A stretch of DNA of 64,000 nucleotides from Aquimonas sp. (GCA_022241605.1 JAKOMQ010000017.1:21879-85878), one strand, 5' to 3'; shown: positions 9,101-19,019, numbered from the stretch's first letter. Numbers and translations are program-made. Notes: generated by a model from the letters alone, not told the origin.

Positions 9101-12100
9101 TGCGGGGGTGCCGTCGGCCTCGGCGAGCAGCGACTCGATCAGCAGCGCGTCATCCATCGCCGCCCGTTCATCCTCAAGACGCACGGACTGCGTATCCGCC
9201 GGCGCATCGGCAAGCGCCCCTTCATCGGTGTTGAGGCTGCTCTGCGCCTCACTGCGAGCGCTCTCGCCGGCAACTTCTGCCTCGAAGCGCGCCAGCCAAT
9301 CCTCAGCCTCGCTGGCATCGCCCAACTCATCGGCGGTGAGACCACTGGACACCGCCGGCAGCACCGGCGACTCCTCGGTCGAGGTCCAGTATGGTCCAGC
9401 CTGCGCCTCGGTCTCAGGGATCTCAAAAGCCGGATCCATCGCGTGATGCTCAAGATCCACGCTCTCGCCACCCTCGAACTCGCTTGCGAAGCTGACCTCA
9501 CTGCCTTCGCCAATCGGCTCGATGGCGGCAAACTCCGAGCTCAAGGCGTCCTCGAAGCGGGATGCACCCGCCAGGGCAAAGTCATCTGCGCTGACCGCCG
9601 GCTGCTCGCTGTCGGTCTGCCCGGCGTCCTGCGTATCGAGCGTGTTTGACGGCGCTTCAGGCCCGGTTGCCGCGATCTGCACGGTGGCTGCGCTGATCAG
9701 GGCGTCTTCGTCGATTTCGGTGGCCAACACCGGCGCCGTGGGCTCTGGCAGGGCATCACGCAAAGCGGTGACGCGGGCAGCGAGGCGCCCGAAACCGGGC
9801 GGCCGCGGCATCGGCTGGTCCAGCTCGAGCATGAGCGTGCGAAGGGCGGCGGCGGAATCACTGATCGCCTCAAGCCCGACGGCCGAGGGAGCGGCGCCCT
9901 GCGCCAGCAGACGCTTGATATAGCCCTCCAGGGGCCAGGCCAACTCGGTGCCGACTTCCACCTCGGTCATGGCGAACGCGCCGTTGATCGTATGCACCGC
10001 GCGCAGCAGAGGCTCCTGGACCTGTTGGGCACCGACCGCCGAATCGCGAACGTAGTCCTCGACCGTATCCAGATGACCTGCGACCTCGCCCTTCAGGATG
10101 TCGAAGAGGTCGGGGTCGATCAGCACAAGCTCCGGCAGGCCGTCCGGCTGCACGGCAGCCAGTGGCTCCAGCTCAAGCGCGGGCAGTTCGGACGCTTCGA
10201 CGCCCTGCAGCTCGTCCGCCGCGCCATCCGTTTGGCCAACGGCATCCGCGCTGCTGCTGTCGAATGCGACTTCATCCAGCTCGAAAGCAGAAAGATCCAG
10301 CGACTCGGGCAGCGCATCCTGCTCCACTTCGCGTGCGGCCAGCTCGATCGACGGCCGGTCGTCAGTCTCGGCGAGGTCCAATTCATCCAGCTCGAACGCA
10401 GGCTGCGCGGGCTCAGCCGGAGATTCGCTCTCCTCGCGCTCTGCAGCGAGCGGCATTGGCTCGATATCAGTGACATCCACACCCGGCAGCTCAAACGTCA
10501 GGCTGGCGCCATCCAGGGCGTCAGCCTCGGCATCGGCGCTCTCGCCCTCTTCGGAATCGGAAGCCGTAGTGGCCGCCTGCGCTGCGAGGAAATCATCAAC
10601 GCTTGCGATCTGTTCAATGGAAGGCTCGAAGGCCTCGTCGGATTCCTCGTCGGCCCCAGCGTTCGGCAGATCGATCGAGGAAACAGCAGCTTCTGGCGCA
10701 GGCTCCAGAGCCGGTTCGGCAGGCGGCTGGTAGAGCTGGACATGGCCCGCAGCGAGGGCCTCCGCGGTTTCCTGCAGGCCCGCAAGGTCCGCATAGTGGC
10801 CGCTCTCGCCCTTGAGGGCAGCCAGCAGGCTCGGCAACGCATCGCGCGCACGGCCGACCAGATCCACGATCTCGCCGCGCGGCGGGATGCTGTTGCCCAG
10901 CACCCTGTTGAGCATGCTTTCGATTTTCCAGGCGAACTCGCCAAGAACAAGCGCGCCAACCAGGCGGCCGCTGCCTTTCAGCGTGTGGAAAACGCGGCGG
11001 ATCGGCTTCAGCAGCTCGAGGTCTTCCGGCGATGCCGCCCAGATCGGCAGCAGCTGGCGAAGGTTGTCGATCTCTTCCTGCACTTCCTCGACGAAAACTT
11101 CCCGGATTTCCTCGTCGATCTCTTCGCCGCCAATGGCGAAGCCCTGCAGCTGCACACCGAGGGCGGGAGGTGCGGTACGCGCGGTCTCGGCGGGCTTGAA
11201 GCCGGCCAGGTCCTGAGGAGCTCCGCCAGGCTGGACCGGGGCGGACTCGCCGGATCCGACGATCAAGTCTTCCAAGCCGTCACCGGGAGCAACCTCCACC
11301 GCACCGAGATCGGTGAGTGATGGCACTTCGGGCCGGGTGGGCACGTCGGCATCGAGCTGGAGGCCCGAGTCGGTCCGCGCCGACAGCTCGCGCTCCTGAG
11401 CCGATCCAGCCACTGCAGGCGCCAGCGGACCATCCGTCTGACCAACCGGAATGTCTGCTTCGATCGGCGCGAGCGCGTGATCGGGAACCGGCCAGTAGCC
11501 GAGAGAGGCCAGGCGCTCGCGCGCCAGCTCCAGGATCTTGCCTCGATCGGCGCGCTGATCGCGCAGGGCTTCGATGAAATACTCAATGCTGGCGAGTGCA
11601 TCCGCCAAGAGGTCCATCTGCTCGGCGTTGGGCACCCGGCGATGCTGCACCAGCTCGACCGCCGTGAACTGGCTGGTGCCTTCCAGGAGTTCGGCCGCCA
11701 GCGGGATGTCGAGCATGCGCATGCCGCCGGTGACCTCGCCCAGCAGGCGCGGCACGTCCTGCAGCTGGGCGTGATCCCAATTGCTTTCGATGAAGGCAAC
11801 GAAACACTGTTTGGCCTGGGCGAAATTCGACTGCGCCTCCTTGACCAGCGCCTCGAGAACCCTGCGGGCCTCCGCACGCGGTAGCGTCTCGTCACCGATG
11901 GCCGCCGCGGTGGGCGCGCCAATCTGCTGCACCTGGTCGTCGAGCGTCGCCTCCACGTATAGCAGGGCGCCAGCGATGTCGAGCAGGGTCGATTCATCGG
12001 CCAAACGTTGACCCTGCGCAACCAGCGCGACGATGTCACGCTGTTCCATGACCACCCGCCGCGGCACGCCCAAGCCGAGCATGCCAAGCGTGTCGCCTAC

Positions 12101-13189
12101 ACGGTCCAGCACGTCGACCTGCCCGGACAGTTCTGCAGGCTGCGCGTCGGCTTTTCTCAGATAGAGATCCAGCGCGTCCTTGACCCGAAGAAGGTCCTCG
12201 CGTATCGCGCCTGCCACGGTGTCGAGCAGGGCGCGGTTGTGCCCGCTGATGCCCTTCACCGCCTCGGCGAGCTCGTCCTGGGTGGGCACGAACTGCTCCA
12301 GCCTGAACGCATCCCGCACTTCGGCCAGACGCGTGCTGTTCGAGCGACCGTGCGCAACGAAATACAGGAGGTTTCGAGTCAGCTCGCGCGGGGGATCGAC
12401 CCGGAATCCGGCGTCGCCCGCATCGGCAAGGTGCTTGATCTCGCGCTCGACTCGACCCACCGTCTGCTTGAGCTGCTGGCTGGGCTCGATTTCACCGGAC
12501 CGCACGCCAAACAGCACGGCTCCGGCTACCCAGAACAGGCGACGGCCCTCTTCCTGCGAGACCATCGAGACCAGCCGGTCGCAGACATCAATCATGCGCC
12601 CGAGGTTGGCGTCGGCATCAACTCCCTTGAACCAGCGCAGCAAGGCCATCTGGAACTGCGTACGCAGGGCCGCACCCTGCTGCCGAAGCTCGAGATCGGG
12701 GACCGGCTGCGCAGGGCCCAAAGCTGAAGCTGGGAGCGGCTGGGAGAGGTCAGGCGCAAACAGCGCGCTCTCCGGAAGGCCTTTTTCGCCGCGTGCCGCG
12801 CGCAAATCGTTGAGCAGCGGCAGCAGAACGATCGGGATATCTTTGTGCCCGCTCTGCAGGCGCTCAAGGTAGTCCGGCAACTGCACGATGCCGCGCATCA
12901 AGACCTCATAGGCCTTGTCCAGCGCTTCCACCTCGCGATTTTGCAGGGCGCTAGCCAGCTGCTCCATCTCCTCGGTGACCATCGCGGCGCCATAGAGCTC
13001 GACCATGCGCAAGGTCCCCTGCACCTGGTGCAGGTAGGTCGCGCAGAAGCGCATCTGGGAGGCGTCATCGGGATCCTCAACGAAAGCCTCAAGTGCAAGC
13101 CTTGCCTGCTTGAGAGTCTCGTCGAGCTCGCCCTTTACCCAGGTGAGCGTGGTGAAATCGATATCGTCTTGCAGCCTCATGCCGGGCAC
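6110..13189 (-). CDS. chpA: Hybrid CheA-type histidine kinase ChpA of type IV pili
   Basis: The 2359-residue kinase is the core of the Pil-Chp system. Histidine phosphotransfer-like segments are visible: LHQVQGTLRM (His about 53), FHTLKGSGRL (about 732), VHTINGAFAM (about 1066) and LHTLKGGARM (about 1609). Then come a dimerisation segment (LLDRLVNYAGEVAIY, about 1766), the CheA ATPase (N-box RNAVAHGLE about 1948, G-box VADDGRGLD), a CheW-like domain (about 2090-2190) and a C-terminal receiver (VMVVDDSITMRK, phospho-acceptor in LLDIEMPRMDG). Pseudomonas ChpA has the same plan and similar size. Long acidic linkers separate the Hpt units. The start is GTG 13189, 3 bp after pilK ends, or ATG 13180, which is equally possible. 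Confidence 0.93.
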   Translation of the reverse strand: MPGMRLQDDIDFTTLTWVKGELDETLKQARLALEAFVEDPDDASQMRFCATYLHQVQGTLRMVELYGAAMVTEEMEQLASALQNREVEALDKAYEVLMRGIVQLPDYLERLQSGHKDIPIVLLPLLNDLRAARGEKGLPESALFAPDLSQPLPASALGPAQPVPDLELRQQGAALRTQFQMALLRWFKGVDADANLGRMIDVCDRLVSMVSQEEGRRLFWVAGAVLFGVRSGEIEPSQQLKQTVGRVEREIKHLADAGDAGFRVDPPRELTRNLLYFVAHGRSNSTRLAEVRDAFRLEQFVPTQDELAEAVKGISGHNRALLDTVAGAIREDLLRVKDALDLYLRKADAQPAELSGQVDVLDRVGDTLGMLGLGVPRRVVMEQRDIVALVAQGQRLADESTLLDIAGALLYVEATLDDQVQQIGAPTAAAIGDETLPRAEARRVLEALVKEAQSNFAQAKQCFVAFIESNWDHAQLQDVPRLLGEVTGGMRMLDIPLAAELLEGTSQFTAVELVQHRRVPNAEQMDLLADALASIEYFIEALRDQRADRGKILELARERLASLGYWPVPDHALAPIEADIPVGQTDGPLAPAVAGSAQERELSARTDSGLQLDADVPTRPEVPSLTDLGAVEVAPGDGLEDLIVGSGESAPVQPGGAPQDLAGFKPAETARTAPPALGVQLQGFAIGGEEIDEEIREVFVEEVQEEIDNLRQLLPIWAASPEDLELLKPIRRVFHTLKGSGRLVGALVLGEFAWKIESMLNRVLGNSIPPRGEIVDLVGRARDALPSLLAALKGESGHYADLAGLQETAEALAAGHVQLYQPPAEPALEPAPEAAVSSIDLPNAGADEESDEAFEPSIEQIASVDDFLAAQAATTASDSEEGESADAEADALDGASLTFELPGVDVTDIEPMPLAAEREESESPAEPAQPAFELDELDLAETDDRPSIELAAREVEQDALPESLDLSAFELDEVAFDSSSADAVGQTDGAADELQGVEASELPALELEPLAAVQPDGLPELVLIDPDLFDILKGEVAGHLDTVEDYVRDSAVGAQQVQEPLLRAVHTINGAFAMTEVEVGTELAWPLEGYIKRLLAQGAAPSAVGLEAISDSAAALRTLMLELDQPMPRPPGFGRLAARVTALRDALPEPTAPVLATEIDEDALISAATVQIAATGPEAPSNTLDTQDAGQTDSEQPAVSADDFALAGASRFEDALSSEFAAIEPIGEGSEVSFASEFEGGESVDLEHHAMDPAFEIPETEAQAGPYWTSTEESPVLPAVSSGLTADELGDASEAEDWLARFEAEVAGESARSEAQSSLNTDEGALADAPADTQSVRLEDERAAMDDALLIESLLAEADGTPAPGVEALDAAADVARLLDGGTQSPTADEAETTADGAQLQPVVEGTDADASSHLSGEDAEIVDLAADEPMPAELATPEPTLEEQGFEVEPASSDDADALVEDNSGLQAMEPSDSPGSIALDDQVDALAASAADEDRVEEAALDHAAETADDDALVGVDADLEPALSAAAAAEPTVGELAVAVPTPQLDIPADVDPDAPLDVSDVDVELLDVFMEEGVDILDHSDSLMVRLRESPQDAELVVGLQRDLHTLKGGARMAGLAPIGDLAHATESLLEAVAAGSRDLGSTGVEVLERAFDRLHGMISRVGERRAIGMPVNLLASVEALLRGEALPSVAEVASMADIEADAGTRDKGQDASVDPAQDPAPTKQAPPPIRFIPTETALDEEDTQVRAPQEQIRIRADLLDRLVNYAGEVAIYRARLEQQLGSFRGNLGELDQTTTRLRDQLRKLEIETEAQILSRYQRQQDEGDTQFDPLELDRFSTLQQLSRALSESAADIVNLQTTLEDLTRQYETLLLQQSRVSSDLQEGLMRTRMVPFDSLVPRLRRILRQTAGELGKQAQLKVEGAQGEMDRNVLDRMTAPLEHMLRNAVAHGLETPEERISAGKSQEGSIRISVAREASEVLIRVADDGRGLDRDAIRRKAIERGLMKPDAQLGDRDLYGFILESGFSTATTVSKISGRGVGMDVVYSEIRQLGGSLHIESERGRGTEFVIRLPFTLAVTQAVFVKQGEISYAVPITSVQGVSRIDRADLDAQLASGQPSFSYAGEDYAIHDLGLLLGQPAAKASDSLQVPLLLARSGDQRSAICVDAVLGSREIVVKPTGPQVSSIPGIFGATIMGDGRVVVILDVAPLVRRAAAIEPQLPAPVASDQRAVPLVMVVDDSITMRKVTGRVLERHNLEVITAKDGVDAIEKLAERIPDVMLLDIEMPRMDGYELATHMRNDARLRGVPIIMITSRTGEKHRQRAFEIGVDRYLGKPYQEADLMRNVHEILQARRERGH

Positions 13190-13192
13190 TCG

Positions 13193-14065
13193 TTACGGGT
13201 TGCGCAGGAACGCCAGCGTCTGGCGTCCACTGGTGCGGGTGAGCTGCGGATGGCTCCATTGCGTGGTCTCGCCGGCGCCAAGCACCAACAGGCCACGCGG
13301 CCGCAGCAGGCGGGCAAGCCCGTCCAAAAGCTCGCCACGCCGCTCGCGGGCGAAATAAATCAGGACGTTCTGGCAGTAGATCAGGTCCAACTGCCGAAGC
13401 GGCGCCCTTGACGCATGCAATAGGTTGACGCACGCAAAGCCGATTCGACGCCGCAGACGCTCGCAGATGCGGAACGCGCCATCAGCGTCGATATCGAGGG
13501 CATCCGCCCGGTACTGCTGTGGGATCTCACTCAAGCGATGCGCGGGGTACGCGCCTTGTCTGGCGACCGCCAGCGCAGGCTGGCTGACATCCGTCGCGGT
13601 GATGCCGAAACGCCGCGGCGCATCGACGCCGCAGAGTGCCTCATCAAGGACCATGGCCAAGGTGTAGGCCTCCTCGCCGGTCGAACAACCGACCGAAAGC
13701 GCATGCAGTGACTGCTCGTCCGGCGCATGCCGCGACCACTCGGGAAGCCACTGGTCCCGGATCAACGAAAGCGAAGGCTGGTGGCGGAAAAAGCGTGTCT
13801 CGTGAACCGTGAGGTGATCCACGAGGGCAGCCCACTCCATCGGCCCACGCGCCCCGTCCAGCAGCTCGTCGTAATAGCTGTGGTAGTCCGTGTATCCAGC
13901 CTCGCGCATGCGCCGACGAAGACCCGTCACCAGGAAGGGCTTGCGCTCCGGCGGAACGGTAACTCCGGTGCGCGTCTCCAGCAGACGCGCCCAGCGCTGG
14001 AACTCGGCATCGTCCATCCTGCCGGGTTCCAGCGACTGAAGGAGCGGGCCCAGGGCCATCGACAT
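13193..14065 (-). CDS. pilK: CheR-type receptor methyltransferase PilK
   Basis: This 290-residue S-adenosylmethionine-dependent methyltransferase would methylate glutamates of the PilJ receptor. It has the CheR N-terminal helical domain (RRMREAGYTDYHSYY), the HETRFFR segment and the SAM-binding motif SVGCSTGEEAYTLA (about residue 125). A GAGGA Shine-Dalgarno lies about 10 nt before ATG 14065; an internal ATG at 14059 is possible. It sits between pilJ and chpA, as pilK does in Pseudomonas. No abnormal residues seen. Confidence 0.9.
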   Translation of the reverse strand: MSMALGPLLQSLEPGRMDDAEFQRWARLLETRTGVTVPPERKPFLVTGLRRRMREAGYTDYHSYYDELLDGARGPMEWAALVDHLTVHETRFFRHQPSLSLIRDQWLPEWSRHAPDEQSLHALSVGCSTGEEAYTLAMVLDEALCGVDAPRRFGITATDVSQPALAVARQGAYPAHRLSEIPQQYRADALDIDADGAFRICERLRRRIGFACVNLLHASRAPLRQLDLIYCQNVLIYFARERRGELLDGLARLLRPRGLLVLGAGETTQWSHPQLTRTSGRQTLAFLRNP

Positions 14066-14106
14066 GCTTCCGGATTCCTCTAGGTACTAGGGCGATCGTG
14101 CCGGGC

Positions 14107-16152
14107 TCAGCCCGGCAGCTTGAAGTCCGCTACCGAGCGGCGCAGGTCCGCCGCCAGCTGGGCAAGGTTGCCGATCGACTCGGCCGTCTGGCTGGCGCCC
14201 ATCGAGGTCTGGGTGGTGATTTCCTGGATGACGTTCATCGTCGCCGAGATATTGGTTGCAGCAGCAGACTGCTGGCGAGCCGCCTCGGAGATGTTCTGGA
14301 TGAGGTCCGCCAGATCGTTCGAGACCTTCTCGATCTCGCCCAGGGCGAGGCCGGCATCCTCGGCCAATCGTGCACCGGCGACCACCTCGGCGGTGGTTTG
14401 CTCCATCGAGCTGACCGCTTCGTTGGTATCGGCCTGAATGGTCTGGACCAGAGTCTCGATGCGCTTGGTCGCGGCCGATGCGCGCTCCGCGAGTCGCTGC
14501 ACTTCGTCGGCCACGACCGCGAATCCACGGCCTGCCTCACCGGCCGAGGCCGCCTGAATCGCGGCGTTCAGCGCCAGAATGTTGGTCTGCTCAGAGATGT
14601 CGTTGATCAGTTCGACGATCGAGCCGATTTCCTGCGAGGACTCACCCAGTCGCTTGATTCGCTTGGACGTTTCCTGGATCTGATCGCGGATGGAATCCAT
14701 GCCCTGAATGGTCTGGCGCACCACTTCGGCGCCCTTGGCGGCGATCTGCACTGAGCGCTGCGCAACGTCCGCCGACTCGGCGGAGTTCTTCGAGACCTCG
14801 TCGATCGAGACCGCGATCTCGTTGATCGCGGCGGAAGCAGAGGTGATCTGCTGCGCCTGGTGCTCGGCGGCCTCCGCCAGATGCATGGCGGTAGCCTGGG
14901 TTTCCTGAGCAGCGGCGGCCACCTGCACTGCAGTCTCGTTGATCGTGGTCACCAGCGAGCGCAGGGCTTCGACCGCAAAGTTGATCGAGTCCGCGATGGC
15001 GCCGGTGATGTCCTCGGTGACTGTCGCGCGGACGGTCAGATCGCCTTCCGCGAGCGAACCCATCTCGTCCAGCAAGCGAAGGATCGCCTCCTGGTTACGC
15101 TGGTTGAGCTCCTGGGTGACCGAGAAGCGGCGGGTCTGATCCCGGTAGATGGTGAGCAGCAGGCCGAGCAGGCCGAGCACCGCGAGGATACCCGCCACCA
15201 AACCGATCAGCAGGCTGGGGAAGACGCGCTGCGACGGCATCTGACGCAGGGCCGAGCCCAGCTTGCGGGCTTCTTCGAGCAGCTCTTCCGAATCGCGGAA
15301 AATCGCGTCGGACGACTCCTTGACTTCCTGCAGCTCGGTAGCGGAGCCGAGGATGAATTCGGCGTCCTCGCGCACGGCGGTGAATTCCTCGACCGCGCGG
15401 GTCAATGCAGTGCGTCCTGCCGCGGACTCGATCCGGCGGACGCCCAGCTCGGCGCTGCCGACCTCAAGGCCGGTCAGTACGTTGCCGAAAAGCGCGTAGT
15501 CCCGCGAGAAGCGGTCCGCTGCCGACGCTGCGGCCACGCCGCCCTGCAGGATCTGGGTGACGTAGCGCAGCATCCGGTCGGCCAGCACGATCTGCCGGTT
15601 GGCGATGGTCACCTGCTGGGACGTGACGTTGGTTTCCTGCATCGCGCGTACGACCTCGTCCATCTGCGCCTGCAGCCTCGGCACGCTGGCCGAGAAGGCG
15701 CTGGCCGAGTCACCGAGATTCAACACGAGTTCCTGGCGTTCGATGATGCGCGCCGTATTCGCGCTGACCGGCGTCCATTTCGCCTGCAGATCGGCCAGCT
15801 GGGGCCCTACGCTGACCCCGCCCAATGCCTGGCTGAATGCGGGCAGGCCCGAAGCCGTGTCGCCCTGGCCGAGCCGTTCGAGACTGCGCTGGATGGCGAT
15901 GCGGGTCGCCGCCAGCTGGTCGAACGACTCGAGGCCGCCGGCGGCAGCTTCCTGCGCGAACTTCGAGATTCGCTGCGACTGCACCTGGATGTCGGCGACG
16001 ATGTCCCGGGCTTCGGCCTCCTGCTGCGCATAGCGCGCAGACAAATAGAAGTTGAGTCCGAGCAGCACGATGGCCACCGTCAACAAACCGATCCAGAAAT
16101 TCAACGCGCCGCGTCGTTCTTTGCCACCGACCGCGCCCATGCTCGTGCTCAT
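14107..16152 (-). CDS. pilJ: Methyl-accepting chemotaxis protein PilJ
   Basis: This 681-residue inner-membrane receptor senses signals for type IV pilus (twitching) control. Transmembrane helix 1 is at about 16-37, a PilJ-type periplasmic helical region follows, helix 2 is at about 309-336, then a HAMP segment and the cytoplasmic signalling hairpin (about 504-547, including [17 protein letters not shown] and [15 protein letters not shown]). I moved the start from the open-frame ATG at 16209 to ATG 16152 because GAGGA stands 5-10 nt before it and the protein then begins MSTSMG just ahead of helix 1. It lies between pilI and pilK in the canonical order. Confidence 0.92.
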   Translation of the reverse strand: MSTSMGAVGGKERRGALNFWIGLLTVAIVLLGLNFYLSARYAQQEAEARDIVADIQVQSQRISKFAQEAAAGGLESFDQLAATRIAIQRSLERLGQGDTASGLPAFSQALGGVSVGPQLADLQAKWTPVSANTARIIERQELVLNLGDSASAFSASVPRLQAQMDEVVRAMQETNVTSQQVTIANRQIVLADRMLRYVTQILQGGVAAASAADRFSRDYALFGNVLTGLEVGSAELGVRRIESAAGRTALTRAVEEFTAVREDAEFILGSATELQEVKESSDAIFRDSEELLEEARKLGSALRQMPSQRVFPSLLIGLVAGILAVLGLLGLLLTIYRDQTRRFSVTQELNQRNQEAILRLLDEMGSLAEGDLTVRATVTEDITGAIADSINFAVEALRSLVTTINETAVQVAAAAQETQATAMHLAEAAEHQAQQITSASAAINEIAVSIDEVSKNSAESADVAQRSVQIAAKGAEVVRQTIQGMDSIRDQIQETSKRIKRLGESSQEIGSIVELINDISEQTNILALNAAIQAASAGEAGRGFAVVADEVQRLAERASAATKRIETLVQTIQADTNEAVSSMEQTTAEVVAGARLAEDAGLALGEIEKVSNDLADLIQNISEAARQQSAAATNISATMNVIQEITTQTSMGASQTAESIGNLAQLAADLRRSVADFKLPG

Positions 16153-16312
16153 ATGGTCCTCGCCCCGGAAACCGGACCCGCCAGCACGTTCCTCGTTCTG
16201 ACGGGCCAAAATCCTCGGTCGGCTGGGCCGACCCTGGAATCATGTCCGCAGCGGCAATTCGCCCCGGACAGCCGCCGCGCCTCCCTGCGCGGCACCAAAT
16301 TTCACTGGAGCA

Positions 16313-16855
16313 TCAGGCGACCGCGGCCTGCCTGAACTCCGTGGTGCGGACCAGCCGCGCCAGATCGAACACTTCCCACACGCTATCGCCCAGACGATAT
16401 CCGTCTGTGATGAAGGCCGCATATCGGCCCTCGGGGGCGGGATCAAGCGCGATCCGCTGCGAATCCGTGAAGCTGCGCTGCCCGAAAAGCTCGTCGATCA
16501 GCACAGCGACGTTGCCACCCGGCTGCTTCACCACCAGCGCGCGCGTGGTCTCATGCACGACAGTCCGCTCACCGTCGAGGAACTGTTTGAGATCGACCAC
16601 TGGGAGCAGGGTGCCGCGGACGTTCGAGACGCCCAGAAGCCAGCCCTGCGACCCGGGTACGGCGGTTGGCTGCGGGAGCGTCAAGAGCTCGGCGATGTCG
16701 CCGATCGCCGAAGCCATCACGTGCTGGCCGATGCGATAGCCGATACCGCGCCACAGGCCCGGGGCATCGATCTGCTCCGGCACGCCCGCGACGTGGCTCA
16801 GGCTGCGCCGCTCGTAATCCGCGAGCACCGAGAAAGGATCGAAACGAGCGGTCAT
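16313..16855 (-). CDS. pilI: CheW-type adaptor PilI
   Basis: The 180-residue CheW-domain protein links PilJ to ChpA. Typical CheW segments are visible: GWLLGVSNVRGTLLPVVDLKQFL and ALVVKQPGGNVAVLIDELFG. ATG 16855 (MTARFDPF) is the likely start, since the longer open frame overlaps pilH almost completely. It is 8 bp downstream of pilH. Gene order and domain both support PilI rather than the second CheW of the cluster (ChpC). Confidence 0.9.
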   Translation of the reverse strand: MTARFDPFSVLADYERRSLSHVAGVPEQIDAPGLWRGIGYRIGQHVMASAIGDIAELLTLPQPTAVPGSQGWLLGVSNVRGTLLPVVDLKQFLDGERTVVHETTRALVVKQPGGNVAVLIDELFGQRSFTDSQRIALDPAPEGRYAAFITDGYRLGDSVWEVFDLARLVRTTEFRQAAVA

Positions 16856-16863
16856 CGTGTCCC

Positions 16864-17232
16864 TCAGCCTCCGGCGATCAGGGTGTTGATGCGGCGGACC
16901 AGATCCGCCTCGGCAGGCGGTTTGACCACGTAATCCTTGGCGCCCTGACGCAGGCCCCATACGCGGTCGGTCTCCATGCCCTTGGTGCTGACGATGATGA
17001 TCGGGATGTGCTGGGTCCTGTCCCCGCGCGACAGCGCCCGGGTGGCCTGGAACCCATTCATCCCGGGCAGAATCACGTCCATCAGGATGAGGTCCGGCTG
17101 CTCGCGCTCGGCCATGGCAACACCGTCCTCGGCAGTGCCAGCGGTCAACACCTCATGGCTGTTGCGCTCCAGCATCAGGCTGAACACGCGGGTATCCGTG
17201 GGTGAGTCGTCGATGATGAGAATTCGTGCCAT
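16864..17232 (-). CDS. pilH: Single-domain response regulator PilH
   Basis: This 122-residue CheY-like receiver has acidic residues in ILIIDDSPTD, phospho-acceptor Asp in LILMDVILPG, Thr in IIIVSTKG and Lys in YVVKPP. In the Pseudomonas system PilH is one of two receivers phosphorylated by ChpA and acts mainly in retraction or as a phosphate sink. The start at ATG 17232 gives the typical short receiver; the extra 20 codons of the open frame run into pilG. Confidence 0.92.
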   Translation of the reverse strand: MARILIIDDSPTDTRVFSLMLERNSHEVLTAGTAEDGVAMAEREQPDLILMDVILPGMNGFQATRALSRGDRTQHIPIIIVSTKGMETDRVWGLRQGAKDYVVKPPAEADLVRRINTLIAGG

Positions 17233-17272
17233 GTTGCAGCGAGCCCCCTGTAGGCCGTTTGCCGAAGATTGC

Positions 17273-17677
17273 CTATTGGCCGCGTCCCACATGCCGCCTT
17301 ATGGCCGACAGCAGCTCATCGCGGGTAAAGGGCTTGGTCAGGTATTCCTCGGAGCCCACGATGCGGCCCTTCGCTTTGTCGAACAGGCCGTCCTTGGAGG
17401 ACAGCATGATCACCGGCGTGGAGCGGAATACCTGGTTGTTCTTGATCAGGGCGCAGGTCTGGTAGCCATCCAGGCGCGGCATCATGATGTCGACGAAAAT
17501 GATCTGCGGATGGTGGTCGGCGATCTTCGAGAGCGCCTCGAAACCGTCGGTCGCGGTGACCACGTCGCAACCCTCCTTCTTCAACAGGGTCTCGGCTGTG
17601 CGCCGGATGGTCTTCGAGTCATCGATGACCATCACCTTCAGCCCCTCCAGGGTGGCCGGCCCTTGGTTGTCTTCCAT
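17273..17677 (-). CDS. pilG: Single-domain response regulator PilG
   Basis: This 134-residue CheY-like receiver has KVMVIDDSKTIRR, phospho-acceptor Asp in IIFVDIMMPRLDG, and Lys in YLTKPFTRDE. PilG promotes pilus extension in the Pil-Chp pathway. It is the first gene of the minus-strand cluster, so the cluster promoter should lie in 17678-18071, opposite gshB. This divergent gshB/pilG arrangement is common in Pseudomonas and Xanthomonads. Confidence 0.93.
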   Translation of the reverse strand: MEDNQGPATLEGLKVMVIDDSKTIRRTAETLLKKEGCDVVTATDGFEALSKIADHHPQIIFVDIMMPRLDGYQTCALIKNNQVFRSTPVIMLSSKDGLFDKAKGRIVGSEEYLTKPFTRDELLSAIRRHVGRGQ

Positions 17678-18071
17678 TCTTCAGATCCCCGGTGACTGCC
17701 AGATGCGGCAGTTGCGCAACGAAACCCTTGGCGTATCCCAGAAGTGCCCGGTCATCCCAAGCAAGCCCTGTACCACACCTTCCGTGCGACCCGCCCCCCC
17801 TGCAGGGCTGGCCTGTCATTCCCGCCCGCGGCTCATGGATGGCCACGCCGGGCCCCCGAACCGCAGCAGACGCGCTGCTAGTATAGCCAGCAGTCGCAAC
17901 AGCTTAGGAAACATTCTTGCGGGGCGATACAAGTACCACGAAAGCGTGCAGCCGCACACATATCGCACCCACCCCGCCCAAACGCATTGACGCATTTGGT
18001 CCATCACCGTCGTCGCGCCGGGCTGGACCGGGCGAACATCCCGCCAAATCCCCCCGCTCCTCGGACCGACC
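17678..18071. promoter_or_regulatory. Divergent intergenic region pilG / gshB
   Basis: This 394-bp stretch separates the starts of the Pil-Chp cluster and of the gshB gene group, so it must carry both promoters. A TATACT-like -10 candidate for the pilG direction is at 17880-17885 (complement of AGTATA), but I find no good -35 at normal spacing. No gene is convincing here. Confidence 0.45.
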
Positions 18072-19019
18072 ATGAGCATAGAACTCGCCGTGGTGATGGA
18101 CTCCATCGCCCACATCAACATCCGCAAGGACAGCACTTTCGCGATGCTTCTGGAAGGGCAACGCCGGGGATGGCAGCTGTACTACGCCACTACCGGCGAC
18201 CTTGCTCTCGAAAGCGGTATGGCGATGGCGCGGCTTAGCGCGCTGCGGGTGCGTGATGATCCGGCCGGCTGGTTTGAGCTGGGCACACCCGGCTGGCGAC
18301 CGCTGGGAGAATTGGATTTCGCATTGATGCGTCGCGATCCGCCGGTGGACGCCCAGTATCTTTACGACACCCATGTGCTGGCCCTGGCCCAGCGGCAAGG
18401 CTGCAGGGTGGTCAATGATCCCCAGGGCCTGCGGGACATGAACGAGAAGCTCTACGCCCTGCACTTTCCGCACTGCTGCCCTCCAAGCCGCGTCAGCAGG
18501 GATCCCGCCCACCTGCGCGAGTTCGTGATGCAGTATCAGGACTGCGTTCTCAAGCCACTCGATGGCATGGGCGGGCGCTCGATTTTCAGAGCGAGGGCCG
18601 GCGAGGACAATCTGAAAGTCATCCTGGAAACGCTCACCGCCGGCGGCCAGCAGATGGCGCTGGCGCAGCGCTACCTGCCGGAAATCCGGGATGGCGACAA
18701 GCGCATTCTTCTGGTCGACGGCGAGCCCGTGCCTTACGCACTCGCGCGGATCCCGCCGGCCGACGACTTTCGAGGCAACCTGGCCGCAGGTGGCCGTGGC
18801 GAAGGGCGCCCGTTGACGGATCGCGACCGCTGGATCGCGGCCGAGGTCGGGCCGGAGCTGCGCGCCCGCGGCATGCGATTCGTCGGCCTCGACGTGATCG
18901 GCGACTGGCTGACCGAAATCAATGTCACCAGCCCGACCTGCATCCGCGAGCTGGATGCCCAGTTCCAACTGAACATCGCCGGCAGCTTCTTTGACGCGCT
19001 GGAGGCCTCGCTCACGTGA
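18072..19019 (+). CDS. gshB: Glutathione synthetase
   Basis: This 315-residue cytoplasmic ATP-grasp enzyme joins glycine to gamma-glutamylcysteine. The N-terminal substrate domain begins LAVVMDSIAHINIRKDST. The ATP-grasp loop is VLKPLDGMGGRSIF (about 155-170), and the C-terminal EINVTSPTCIRELD holds metal-binding Glu and Asn. The length is normal. Its neighbours tonB-like, yqgE and ruvX form the same set in other gammaproteobacteria. Confidence 0.96.
   Translation: MSIELAVVMDSIAHINIRKDSTFAMLLEGQRRGWQLYYATTGDLALESGMAMARLSALRVRDDPAGWFELGTPGWRPLGELDFALMRRDPPVDAQYLYDTHVLALAQRQGCRVVNDPQGLRDMNEKLYALHFPHCCPPSRVSRDPAHLREFVMQYQDCVLKPLDGMGGRSIFRARAGEDNLKVILETLTAGGQQMALAQRYLPEIRDGDKRILLVDGEPVPYALARIPPADDFRGNLAAGGRGEGRPLTDRDRWIAAEVGPELRARGMRFVGLDVIGDWLTEINVTSPTCIRELDAQFQLNIAGSFFDALEASLT

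Noticed and set aside
17678..18071. Small gene between pilG and gshB
   Set aside because: Short frames exist on both strands but have no ribosome site or recognised motif.
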